Below, piece by piece: positions 10,999-23,400 of a stretch of 64,000 nucleotides of DNA (positions are counted from its first letter, which is position 1; each line of letters starts with the position of its first letter). Position numbers and translations under genes: made by a program. The DNA is from Anaeramoeba flamelloides. Taxonomy: Eukaryota; Metamonada; Anaeramoebidae. The stretch is from positions 3,906,001 through 3,970,000 of the forward strand of contig JANTQA010000033.1 in the NCBI GenBank assembly GCA_027625915.1. Reading direction: 5' to 3'. Below the pieces are notes generated by a model. It saw only the letters and a program-made list of their open reading frames with translations. It was not told the DNA's origin and made no database searches.

Positions 10999-12837
10999 AA
11001 TTATTAAAATTTTATTTGTTTATTTGAAATTAGAAATTTGAAAAATAAATGAATTTCTGTTTATTTAATTTTCTTTTTCAAGAGAATTTAATTTTGGGAG
11101 AAAAAAGAAGGAAATTATTTATAATAGTTCCACAAACTTTTGGTTTCAGAAAATAATTGATTTTTTAAAAGTACCAAAATTTATTCATAAATAATTTTTT
11201 TTTTTTGGTTATAAAAAATGAAAATTCTGACTTTTTTGAGCCAATTCAAACCAAAGAATGTTTTATTGTTTATTAAAATAACAACTTGAGTGAAAAGATG
11301 TTCAATAACAAAGTTTTAAAATAAGAATCTCAAATAATTATTGATTTGATTTTTACTGGTCAATTCTCATTTTGGAGTTTAGAGAGAAAATCCAAAATAC
11401 TGCTCAAAAATCAGGTTTTGAAATTAATCTGGTTCAAAATTGGTTAATTGAGGATTATCAAATATTTTTTTAAAACTGTATTTGATGATTTAACAATGTA
11501 TTTTCATTTAGAATTTCACTAAAGCTAACCATCCTGTTCGTACTTACCCAAAGTATCAAATTCAAGCAAATCTTTTGAGTTTCCTTTTAATTTAATCAAA
11601 TACCAAATTAATTTTGAAAAAACCAAAATTTAATCAATTTTACTTGAATTTTTGCTTTTAGAAAAATCGAATAGATTTTTGAAAACAACAAATTCTTTTC
11701 AGATCTTTTTATAGAAGACGATATTTTTGAATACAACAATTTTGATCTAAAACTTTTTGTTAAGTTTTACTTGAAATTTATCTTCTAAATCGGTTTAAAA
11801 TTACAAAAGATTTTTTTTTCCTCTTTTTTTTTTAAAATTTATTTGGTTTTCCTTTAAACTCACTTTAATAAATTTAAAACTGACTTTTTTAAGATTCACT
11901 ATTTATTGGTGAATTAAAAATGATTGAATAATGACAAAATATTAAGTCAATTTTTGGAAATGAATTAAAATTGAAAAAGAAAGAAAATTCTATTTATCCA
12001 ACCAATATAAATGAGCAAATTAAATTCTAGTTATTCCTCAAGTAATCCCTAAAAAATTTAATTTGTTTGGATTTTCGAAAGACTCTGACCTTTTGTTTCC
12101 TCAAAGTAAAATCGAATCAATATCCAATCATTTTTATTTGATTTTTTGAAAAATTAATACCGAGAAAAAGTAAATAAATAACCTTTCTAAACAATAGAGT
12201 TTATAACAAATTTTTTCTGATGATTTATTCTTTGTTTAATCCTTAAATAACGAAAAAATATTAATTTTTAATTCAATAAAATCGAATTTAAACAAGATTG
12301 TAAAATTGTAAATGCTTTAATTTCAAGACAATCCAAAATTATTAACCTTGGGTTTTTATTTGGTTTCATAAGGAATTTTTATTCTAAAAATAACAAGATC
12401 ATGGGAAATTGTTCTATTTTATCAAGTTAATTGTTGGAACGAAATAAAACGTTTGGATTTCCTTTGAAAAAAATAACAGAATTTGGTTAAAAAAAGAAAA
12501 AAATCTGTATATTTGGTTCAAACTTCTCACTTTGATTCAAGAATTTAATTGAACAAACTCTGAGAGAGTTTGGAAAGAGATTAAAATTACTGACTGAAAT
12601 TTGGTTGAAAAAATGAACGTTTTATTCGATATTCCTATATTTACTTTTTCAAAATTAATTTGTGTTAGGAATTGGGAAATGAATGGAAATTGAGGGTTTC
12701 TTCTGTCCCTTGAAAATTATTACTATTCTCAAGATTTCTTCTCAAAATTAAATTCTCTTGAAAAAGAAAAATTAATAAACATAAATTCATTTATTTTTCA
12801 AATTTCTAATTTCAAATAAACAAATAAATTTATAATT
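10999..12837. promoter_or_regulatory. Divergent intergenic region of cupin pair C/D
   Basis: About 100 bp next to each start codon are inverted copies of each other (words such as GAAATTAGAAATTTG and CAAGAGAATTTAATTTTG). This suggests a duplicated promoter or 5' UTR unit that came with the gene. The middle shows no conserved open frame. This is the undisturbed form of the spacer: the insertion sites of the 5.8-kb transposon (near 12010) and of the MITE (near 11470) are empty here. Confidence 0.6.
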
Positions 12838-13158
12838 ATGTCCATCACAAAAACATTATTCATCAAATCAAATCACAATGGCGGAGAACATTCATGTTTC
12901 AGTCAAAACACAAGTTCTATTGGGACTTCCAATGTTTTGTTGATTGAACATTCTGTTGGTCAAGTTGTTGATAATCATGCACATGATGAATGGCACATGA
13001 TTTTTATCAGATCTGGCAAAATACAATTCACTGTTCTTGAAACAGAATACAATGCCGAACCTGGTGACACATTGGTCATCCCTCCAAACACAAAACATTC
13101 TTTCAAAGTATTGGGTGAAAAGCCATGTCACACACTTTGCTTAACAATCAACAAATAA
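12838..13158 (+). CDS. Small cupin-domain protein, copy D
   Basis: A 106-residue intronless cupin, with ATG at 12838 and TAA at 13156-13158. Its protein is identical to copy C, and its DNA is identical to copies B and C over most of the frame, silent sites included. The domain evidence is as for copy C: paired histidines in HAHDEWH and the PGDTLVIPPNTKHSF second motif. Flanking DNA on both sides diverges much more than the coding DNA. That is the signature of gene conversion or very recent exchange limited to the gene. Confidence 0.85.
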   Translation: MSITKTLFIKSNHNGGEHSCFSQNTSSIGTSNVLLIEHSVGQVVDNHAHDEWHMIFIRSGKIQFTVLETEYNAEPGDTLVIPPNTKHSFKVLGEKPCHTLCLTINK

Positions 13159-14209
13159 ATTTAGAATATCGATCCAACTTTTTAAAATTTATGCTGGAAA
13201 AATCTCAAATATTCACTTTTTTTTTTTTTTTGATTTTTTCACATTTATATTTCTTTAAACGTTTTTTTTTTCATTAGAATTTATAACTTTTTAACTACAT
13301 GTTTTAACAACTTCTCTTATTCTTTGATCGTTATTAAATATTCTCAAGAAAATTATATATATATATATACAAATAAAATGATCCCAAAAGATATATTTTT
13401 TGTTTTTTAATTTTTTTTTTTTCGATTGATTTTTTTACTTTTTTTTTAAAATTTTCCTTTTGGTTATTTGTAACTTTTCCTTTTTTTTCCAAAAGTTATT
13501 AGAGGGTACTTATTTAAATTCAGATTCGATTAACGTATCACTACAAACACATTCATCAACTTTTAAGAAAATTAAAATCTCTTCCAAACAATTAATTTTT
13601 CAATAGATAAAGTCAAATTTTGTTTTTAAAGTACCATGAATTTTCAAATAATTATTTGAGGTAAAAAACTAAGATCATAACAAAGTCTATTGAAATTATT
13701 ATTTTTTGAGATTTAATTAAGTTTCTATCATGAAGTCATAAATTAAAAATTTTAATTTTTAGAATTTGATTTTAACAGTTTTTTAATTTTTACAAGCAAT
13801 AAACAGTCAAAAGATAAGTTCTTATTTAAAGAAAATTTTTTTATCATAAATAAAACAAGAAAAATTAGCAAAACTTATTTGATTATGATGAAAACTCATT
13901 TTTATCCATTTCTTCAGGGTTATATAGATAAATAACAATTCAATTTTGGTTTTCTGGTTAAAATACTAGAACTATAAACCAAACATTAAATATTTATTTT
14001 TAGGCAGAGGTTATAAAAAAAATACTGAGAAGAACTTGTAATAAAGAAAATTCGAATCATACTATAGAATATTTCCTAATCAATACCACTCAGAACGCCC
14101 TAAAGAAATTTTTTTTTCAAATCCATACAATTTGAATTAATAAACCCCACAAATTAAACATTTTTTTCTAACAATAAAGCTTTTTCTAATCTATTTTTAA
14201 ATTACTTTA

Positions 14210-14406
14210 CAGTCAGTTTCACTTTTAAGACACAAACTTTCAAGGAAATTTAAGGCACAAAAAAAAGCTCAAATTAAGGCACAAAATTCAAATTCTAGTA
14301 AAATAATTTGTGAAAATTAAAATTCCAAAAAATTGTGCTTTAATTTGAGATTTTTTTGTGCCTTAAATTTCGTTGAAAGTTTGTGCCTTAAAAGTGAAAC
14401 TGACTG
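14210..14406. mobile_element. AAGGCACA MITE (197 bp)
   Basis: Perfectly formed inverted arms beginning CAGTCAGTTTCACTTTTAAG, flanked by TA at 14208-14209 and 14407-14408. Three AAGGCACA-like words per arm. Confidence 0.85.
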
Positions 14407-14504
14407 TAATTTTTTTTTACAGAAATAAAATGATTCAATAATAATTATAATTATTCAAAAAAAAATAAAATTAATCAATAATTATTGTTAAAAAAAAATC
14501 TAAC

Positions 14505-14705
14505 TTTAACTAGCCTAACCTAGACTAACAGCAACCTAACCCTAACCTAACCTAACCTAACCTACCTAACCTAAACTTCCTACTTTAACTAACCTAACCT
14601 ACCCTACCCTACCCTACCCTAACCTACCTGACCCAATCTATACCAACCCAACCCAACCTCCTACTAACCCAACGGTACTTAATCTAACCTAACCTAACTT
14701 AAACT
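14505..14705. repeat. Telomere-like CCTAA/CCCTA tract
   Basis: About 200 bp of imperfect CCTAAC, CCCTAA and CCCTA units, including CCTAACCCTAACCTAACC and several CTACCCTACCC runs, lying internally in the window. It resembles degenerate telomere or subtelomere repeat and begins about 100 bp beyond a MITE. Confidence 0.7.
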
Positions 14706-15164
14706 TAAAATTAACCGAATTATTGAATATTTTGATAAAATTTTTGAATTATTGATAAAAATATTGAAATATTAATACTTTTTTTTTTGATCAATAAATT
14801 TGAAAAATATTCAATAAATTATTAAATATATTCAATAATTAACACTAATAATCAATATTTTTTTCGGAAATTTTTGATTTTCGTTAATTTTCGATTCTTA
14901 AATACAAACGCCGTATGATTTTTTTAAATTTGTTATTAAATTTTGCAGAATATTTTTTTTAGTATTACAAGTCTCTTTAAACAAACAATTTTAAAGTAGA
15001 ATTTTTATAATTTCTAACTTTTTGAAGTCTTTATTAATATATTTAATTTACATGATATACTATTTTTAATTACACTTCCCAATCAATTTGTCATCTAAAA
15101 AGAATCAGCAAGATTTGCTAACTGAAAAATAATTTTTTGATTTAAAACCATTTTCTAGTAAAAG

Positions 15165-15674
15165 TACTCAGTTGTAATGGGTGAATGACAGATGTTTAAG
15201 TGGTTGAATGGAGATTAGAACAAGAAAAAATAATTTTGGAAATTTCAAAATTGAAATTATTTTTTTGAAATCATTTTTTCGTTTTTTTTTATTTCGATTT
15301 ACTTTTGGTATATTATTCATTTGTAAATTGTTTTTTTCTTGCAAGAATGATATTCATGGGTAAAATGTATTATTTTCATATTAGTAAAACAGATATAATG
15401 ATTATAGAGAAATGATATTGATTCTTATTGGAATTTTTTTATTGACTTTAAATTGAAGATCAAAAGGAACCTTGTTATTTTTCTCAATAGTATAACTGAA
15501 GAATTTTAGTTTTTCTAATTTTTAAGAAAATATTTTGATTTATTTGTTTATTACCATATGGATATTGGCTATCCTTTAATTTTTATTATTCTACTTAATT
15601 CTATTTTTTTATTCTCCAAAGGTAAATTATAAAAAATAATTGATATTTAAAAAAAAAATGGGCATCTTTGACTA
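15165..15674 (+). mobile_element. CAGTCAAAG-type DNA element, copy 3
   Basis: This starts near CTAGTAAAAGTACTCAGTTG, runs through the shared AATTGAAGATCAAAAGGAAC block and ends near ATCTTTGACT. It is about 510 bp, diverged at both ends, and has no gene. Confidence 0.5.
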
Positions 15675-16024
15675 TAAAAAAGTTTATTTTATTTTATATT
15701 CTGAAAAAAAAAATGATTTGCAATTATTTTTATCAAATATAGAGGTACTTTTAGAATTGCCAATTAGAATTATTCCACATATGAAGCATTCAGATTAGAC
15801 TTCCAATGATACTTTGGGAAATGAATATACATCTAATATTTATCCACACACACTCTAAGAGAAGGTAAACAAAAGTATTTTATAGGAACTGGGTAGAATC
15901 CATTTACAAATACCCAATCTACACTTTTTTGTAGTTTATTTACCATTTATCAATCTTTCCTTTTCATTATAAAGTTTTATTTATAAATTTAAAATGTTAA
16001 ATCTATTTTAGTAAATAAAAGTAT

Positions 16025-16190
16025 CATTACAGTTGGTTCAAATTTTAAGTTACAAACTTTCAGCTAAATATAAGTTCCAAAACAATCTCAAATTATGCAC
16101 TTTTTTTCAAATTATAACACTAGAATCGAATTTTTGTACTTAAATTTGTAAATTTTTTTTTTTATCATCAAGATATGCCCTTATCAAAAT
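16025..16190. repeat. Decayed AAGGCACA MITE
   Basis: The left arm is recognisable (ACAGTTGGTTCAAATTTTAA then AAACTTTCAGCTAAAT). The right arm is largely lost. This is an old copy. Confidence 0.5.
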
Positions 16191-16749
16191 CAAGTACTAT
16201 TTTTTTCTGATTAATATTTTTCTAAATCTAGCCTTATAACTTAATTCACTTAACTACTGTGATCATTTTTTTAGAATAAAAACACTCTCAGCTTTTGAAT
16301 ATCGAAATTTTGATTAATGAAATTACTGTGCACTTTTTGATTTTTTTTTTTTGAAAAATTGGAGTTGAGAGAAGCTTGGAATCAAAGAATAAGTTAATAT
16401 ATTAAATTAGAATATTTTTCCAGAAAGTTTATCTTTTTAGTTTAACTTTTTTTTTAATTTTACCACACAAAACTAAAAAAAACATTTGAAGATCAAATTA
16501 GTTCCTTTTGTGTAAATAAAATTCCCATGATTTAGAATTTGTTTTAGAAACCGAGTTATAACAAGTTAGTGTATCTAAAAATATACATAATTTCTACTTT
16601 AATTTCAATCATTTTGGCAAAAAATGTATTCAAGAAAAAGTTAAATTGAAACTTTATTAATTTTTATTTCTTCATTTTGTTTTTTAATTGTTTTAATTGA
16701 AGGTTTTTGATCAGTTTTCAATTTTTAGTGTTTTTTAGGTTGTAGGAAC

Positions 16750-17065
16750 ATATAGTAACTTGAAAAAAAAAAACCCGATTATTCTAATTTTATTGAAACT
16801 GTAGAAATGAGTGTAGAGAAATTATATTTATTGTTATTGGGATTTTTCTTTTGATCTTAAATTGAAGATCAAAATGAACATTTAATTTTTTTTTTCACAA
16901 TGATGATAACTGAAGAATTTTTGTTTTTCAATTTTTTAAGAAAATCTATTTATTGATTAGATTTACTTCATATATAATATCAACCATTCTTCGGTGTGTA
17001 TTATTCTACTTATTTCTTCTTCAAAGATCAATTATAAAAAATCATTAATATTTGTAAATTTTTTT
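16750..17065 (+). repeat. Partial CAGTCAAAG-type element, copy 4
   Basis: It matches the central and right part of the family, including AAATTGAAGATCAAAATGAA and the AATTATAAAAAATCATTAAT tail block. Both ends are lost. Confidence 0.45.
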
Positions 17066-17456
17066 TTTCGTTCCTTTTGATTGATACAAAGTTTCTATTA
17101 CTCCAGGACCAAGAACAATTGATACAAATTTTGAATTTTTTTTTAAAGTAATTTTTATTTTCAATTTTTATTAATAGGTCTCCTAAGTTTTCCCGCCACA
17201 AAGATTACTGTTATTTTCAACGAAAATTAATGAAAAAAATATTAAATTATTTTCCAACCAGAATAGTTTCTTTTCAATTATGAACTTAAAAATCTTGATT
17301 ATATACACTTAATAATAAAAATAATAATCATATATTAAATTTAATAATTTTTATTTCCAATAATTTAAAAAAAAAAAAAAATCTAATAATAAAAATAAAT
17401 AAATAAATAAAAAAAAAAAAAAAACAAAGAGAAGGAATTTAAAAAAAAGAAATTTT

Positions 17457-20400
17457 TTATTTTTCTTGTATTAAATTCATAAAATAACAATGATTACTCC
17501 TTAGAAATTTAGGATAAGAATCCTGATTTAATAACTGATAAATCCATCGTTGGCTTTTAATGTAAATATTTCTAGGTATAGGATTTTCATTTAAATTTTT
17601 TTGAATTATTTGTTTGAATTCAAAATCGACATTTACTAATTTCTTTGCATTATCTTGCAAGAAATCATCATAAATTGATTTTGAAGCTAATTGGAACATA
17701 TAATTATGCTGTTTATTAATTTCTGATAATTCTTTAATTCGATCATAAAATAATAAATTTTCATCACAATATTGGGATTGAAGGAATTTAAAAAACCAAA
17801 ATTTCAATTTGTCATTATTTAAAACTGTTTCAATTTTGATATTATTTTCTATATTTTGTTTTTTTAAAGGGTATATTTTCTCGATATCTTTTATTTTGAT
17901 ATCTTTTAAATATTTTTGATATAGCACTTCAAATTGTTTTAAATTTTGTTGAGCATTATTTATTTTATTTTTTCTAAATTCTTCATATTTTCTAGTTTCC
18001 ATTACAATTGACATCATTTGTGTCGCATTTTTTTTAATTATTGATCTTAATTCTTCTTCACTAACATTTTCATTTGCATTAACCTTATTGTTATCGTTAT
18101 CCTTATCATTATCCATATCCATATCCTTATCTTTATCTTTTTCATTATCTTTATCTTTTTCATTATCTTTATCATTTTCGTTATCTTTATCTTTATCATT
18201 ATCATCACCATTATCGCTGATTTTTTCTTTATTATTAATTTGTAAAATTTTAATTGCGTGTTCAAAATTTAAATTAATAGCAATATCTAAAGGCAATTGA
18301 TTTTCTTTATTTTTAATGAAACAATTTGCATTATTTATTAATAATAAGCAAGCCATTTCCAAATCTTTACTAGTTATTGCGATATGCAATGGCGTATTTC
18401 CATCATTATCTTGTTTATCGATATCCAATTTCTCCTTTAAGAGTGTTTTTAATAATTCAGCGCCTTTAAATCTTGCAATTAAATGAAGTATGCTTTGGCC
18501 TTCGTTATTTAAAATTCTTAATTTGGCACCACTTTTCACTAGTAAATTAAATATGATACGGTGTTTATTTCTGGGGAATGTAGAGATATTTTGAATCACA
18601 TACATTAATGGAGTTCTCCCTTTTTTATCTCTGATATTAAATCGTGCACCACAATCAGATAGTAATTGTATACATTCTTCATTTCTAGATTCGTTGAATA
18701 AAATATGGATTGGGCTAAAGCCATGTATATCGAGGGTATTTATAAAAACATTACAACCATTATTTAACAAATAAGATAAAAAAAATGGATTGCCAGTTTG
18801 GCATACATAATGAATGGGTGTTTTTAATGACTTTAAGTCTATGCCTGTTAAATCTAATGAGATTTTGCTTTCTTGGATTAATTCCAATTGTTCCAAATTA
18901 TTAGAAATTAAACAACTTTTGAATTGTTCATCTATTTGTTTTACATTTTTCTCGAGGGGATCTTCTTTATCACTTTCTTCATTTAAAGATTGATCCAATT
19001 TTTTTTTTCCTTTCTTTTTCTTTTTTTTGTTTTTATTCTTTTTCTTGTTCTTGCTCTTGTTCTTGGCTTTTTTCTTGTTCTTTTTTTTTTTCTTTTTTGT
19101 GTTTTTCTTTTTCTTTTTCCTTTTTGCACTCGTGGATATATTATTTTTATTTTCATTTTTGATTTCATTTTCTTTTTTAATTTTCTTTTCTTCCCCAGTT
19201 TCCTTTTCAGTTTTGTCACCCTTATTATCACCATCCTTTTTTTCATTGCCCGTGGAGATCGGCTCATTTACTGAATTATCCTTTTTCTCATTATCATTAT
19301 TATTAATATTACTCACAATGCCTTTTCCCTTTTCATTTTCAGTATTATCCAAACCAGATATTTCACAGTTTTTCGAATAAACGTGAACTAATTTGGTCTT
19401 CATCCTTTTCCAATTTTTATTTGTTCGTCCATTGTTGTTATATTCATTTTCTTTCGCATTATTTAACAATAATTCTTCAATTGAATTTTTTAAACTTAAA
19501 TCCTTTAATTTCATTTTCCTTTTAAAAGAGTTAATTGGCATTGGCGATTCACACAGAGTTTTGTTGGTTAATAGAATTCTTTTAAAATGGGACAACAGTT
19601 CCACCGAGGCATCATTATCTTCCCAATTTAGGCTTAATAAAGATATATTTTCCTTGACACTGCCAAATAATTGTAATAGACCTTGGTCACCAATTAAGTT
19701 ATGAGATAAATCCAAATATTGGAGAGTGGGGTTTTGGTTTAAACTATCAAAGCAAAGAGCAAAATCGTGCTGGAGTTTGTAGTTTTTATATCCAGACAAA
19801 TCCAATCTAACTAATGTTTTATTTTCTGAAAAGAATTGGGAAACTACATGAGCAAAATCAGAAGTATCAGAACCCTTTTTAACATTTCTGCCAATAGACA
19901 AATTTTGCAAATTCTTGTGATTTAAGATCGATTTAAAAAGTGCAAGGCAACCCTTATGACCAAAATTGTTTCCGCCTATAAACAAAGACTGGAAAGGGTC
20001 TTTGCCAGATTCTAAAATGGTAGATAAATATAATGCCGACTTTTTTCCTAAAGAATTTTCTTCGCAATTCAAGCTAAATTCTGTCACATTTGGTTTGTCT
20101 TTAAGAATATTTAACATGGAATTAAAAAATTTTTTCGAGATGCCAGTCGCACTAAGATTTAAATTTAATAGATTGTTGGACTTTTTTAAAAAATCAATTA
20201 AGACCCTGCCACAAGAATTGTTTATAGAATTATTCGACAAATTTAATGTGATCAAGCTATGACACAACTCCGAATTGATGCCACTTAGCACCAAGTGGAA
20301 TGCTGATTTAATATTGGATAAAGACAAATGAGTGACTTTTTGTTCATTACTCGATAAATTAGATAAAAGTTCAATAAAGGACTTTGATCCAAATTTCAAA

Positions 20401-23400
20401 AATTGACTTTCAGACAAATCTAATTTCTTTAATGTCTTGTTTGTCCCATTTTCAACCAACGCGTTTAATAACGAGGTGATCATTTTGCCCTTAAATCCAA
20501 CATTCACCAATTTCAAACTACTAAACCCCTTTTTTGAATATCCAAGCTCTTGAACAAATCTTTGAATCGATCGATCTGTCGGCCTCAAATTTGAAAAATT
20601 GATCTTTTCCAAATTAGACATCGGGTTTGATTTTAAAGCAACCGCAATCCCATCAAACCCCTCGGTGGCGCCATTTAAATGGAAACTAATGCTAGTAATC
20701 GTTTTATTCGTAGTAAGCACATTGGAAACCAACTGCAAGGCCTCGTTTCTATTAGAATCTTGTAATAGGATCTTTGTAAAATATGAATTATGATTCAGTG
20801 CCACAAATACCGGCTGCAGATCGAGATAACATTGATGGTTATTCTTGACTTCAATGTACCTGAACCCACTTAAATCTAATGTTTTTTTGGCCTTTTGGTT
20901 ATTAGTTAGATTTTGATCATAAATATATCTAATGAAATGCAAATTCGGCTTTATTTTTAAAAGTGAGCACTGTGATCGATATGCTTCAACATATTGTTGA
21001 GGTGGTTTAAGATTTTCTATTCATTGTTGGTTTTTGGTTTTTTTTATTTATTTTTTTTTTTTTTAGGTAAAGTTTAATTAAATTTATTAGAAAAAAATTA
21101 ATGATTTTGAAATTTTAAAATTCAATCTTTTTTTTTTGTATTTATTGCGAAAAAAAAAAAGAGAAACATTTTTCATTAGGTTTCACAGATTTTAAATGTC
21201 TATTATTAAATCCAATAATTAAAAAGTAAATTCCAATTCTGGGAAACAATCTTTAAGTAAGTTTTTTTTTTTTTAATTAATATTTTGATTAAAAAATCAT
21301 TAGAATTTCTCAACAAAAAAAAATAATTGAAAAAAAAATGTAGTATAGTTTATCGAATTTTATGTTTATTCAGAAAATTGATATATTTTTAGATTTAAAA
21401 AGAAATACTCAGAGCCACACTAATCACCATTCCATTAGTCACACATAAAATAATCCAAATATGTAATATATATATATATATATGATGTATTTATTTTTTA
21501 ACATGTTGACAAAACGGTTATTTATCTTTAACCATTATATAAGAGTATATGTTTAAATAATATGTAAACGTTCTTAATTTTAAAAATGAAACCAAGTCTT
21601 TTAATTTTAGATATTTTTTTTATTTGTTTTTAATTTTAAAAAATTATAAAAAAAAAATCATTATCTTTTCTTAGGTTTTCCCTTTATCCACAAAATCTAT
21701 TAATTTTCAGAGCAAAGCTATAAAACTTCGAGAAAAGTGTTGTTAAGTTTTCCAGAATTTAAAAGGTATAAGGTAAAATCAAAGATTTTAATCAATTCTT
21801 TGAAATTCAAGAAAGCCTAGCTATATTACTACACGATTATCTGTTTATATATATATAGATATATTGAATTGTAATTATTTTGAAATGTTTTTGTATTTTT
21901 AACTTGGTTCTATATATTGTATATTCCGAAGTTATCTCGTTAAATTTCTTTTTTTTTTTGTAAGTTTTTTGATTTTCAAATAATATTTTCATAATCTTTT
22001 TTAATAAAATGAAGAAAGTTAATTAATTTATCAAAGCCAAAGATTTTCAATTGTTGGATTAATTTGAATCTTTTATTATATAGTGTGATTCTTTGCCGAG
22101 TCAATTTTAACATCTGTTTATTAAATAAATTTTGGTTAATGTGGATTGATTAACAATAATTTTGTAGTTTTATTTCTTTCCCTAAATGTCTACTCTGTGA
22201 AAATCTTTTTTTGTTAGATCAAATCTTTCTAACCTATTTAGTAGGTATTCGTAAAGAACCACTTTTAAAAAAAAATGAATTTTTAGTTTTTTATTGGTTT
22301 ATGTATTTTTGAAGGGAGAAAATTGTTGTTCTCTTGTGTACTGTTTTCTTTTTTTCAAAAAAATTTCTGAAAGAATCGATTTTTTTATTATCATTTGTTT
22401 ATGAAAATAAAAATGATGATTCTTTTATATCAATGATCTCAAAGATATTAGTAATTTTTCTATTAAACTTTTTACAGTCAAATGTATCCCGTTTAATTCA
22501 GTAATTTGGCAAATCCAATTTCCTTTAATCCAATATACTACTTGACACAAAATTTAAATTTTTAGATCAAAATCATTTTTTCTCATTTTGTAAATCATTT
22601 TTTTTTAATTTTTATTTTAATTTTTTTTTCTTCTTTTCTTTATTTTTTTTTTTAAGAAAGTCAATTGAAAAAAAATAATCTTTGAAAATCCAAATTAACT
22701 TTAAGAAAATTGAGATTATGTATTTTCTTTAAAATTCAAATATTTGAATATTAATAGATCTTATTGCCAAAAATTTTAATTTTAGAAAGAAATTGGTAAA
22801 TTTTGCATAAGACGTCTCATTGAATGGTGACCCAAAAAAATTTTTAACATTTAATTTTTTTAGAAAATTTATAGTTTGTTATGGTATTTTTTTTTTTTTT
22901 AAATATTGACTCTAATCTCAAGTTTATTATTTTTCTTATTACCAAACAATTTTATATTATTTGATTCTTAAAAAAAAAATGAATTTTTCATTTTTTGCTT
23001 CAGGACTTTGAGTGAAATGGAGTTTATTTTAATAAACTTCAAAAAATGAAATTTTAATAATTAAGTTGCCCTTCAAGCTCAACAATTCTAAAATCTGGGG
23101 TCATTTACTAACTGCTTAAATAGGTATTATTATGTAATAAATAAAAACTCAAATAAATTTTGTCCTTTATGTTTAGAATATGAACAGAAGGAAATAATAG
23201 AAAAGATTGATCATTTGTTATAGGTATTTCCTTTCCTGTGAAAACAATAGATTAATTTTTCAAAATAAATTAAAAGAAAAAAATCTTGATTAATTAATTT
23301 TATATCAAAATGGTTTTAAATTATGTTAATTAATTAATAATAGTGAAATCTAGGATTTTACGCTTAATTTTTTGAAACGAGATTTAAGTGTAATGGGAAC

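Larger units (their letters stand above)
13159..17456. other. Gene-poor stretch with repeats
   Basis: No gene is visible. The first 230 bp are the cupin 3' flank. The stretch then holds a MITE (14210-14406), a telomere-like tract (14505-14705), two CAGTCAAAG-type elements (15165-15674 and a partial one at 16750-17065) and a decayed AAGGCACA MITE arm (16025-16190). The last 150 bp before 17457 are A-rich sequence downstream of the CARMIL-RGS gene. Confidence 0.6.

Noticed and set aside
8128-13131. Frames antisense to the cupin genes (CVTRFGIVFCFKNSELYF)
   Set aside because: Conserved only because the cupin DNA is duplicated; they share no start context or flanking signals.
18088-18300. Ser/Leu-rich open frame on the plus strand
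   Set aside because: Antisense shadow of the Asp/Lys/Asn run of the CARMIL-RGS gene.
18983-19380. Phe/Leu-rich and Lys/Arg-rich frames on both strands
   Set aside because: Out-of-frame readings of the Lys/Glu-rich linker of the CARMIL-RGS gene.
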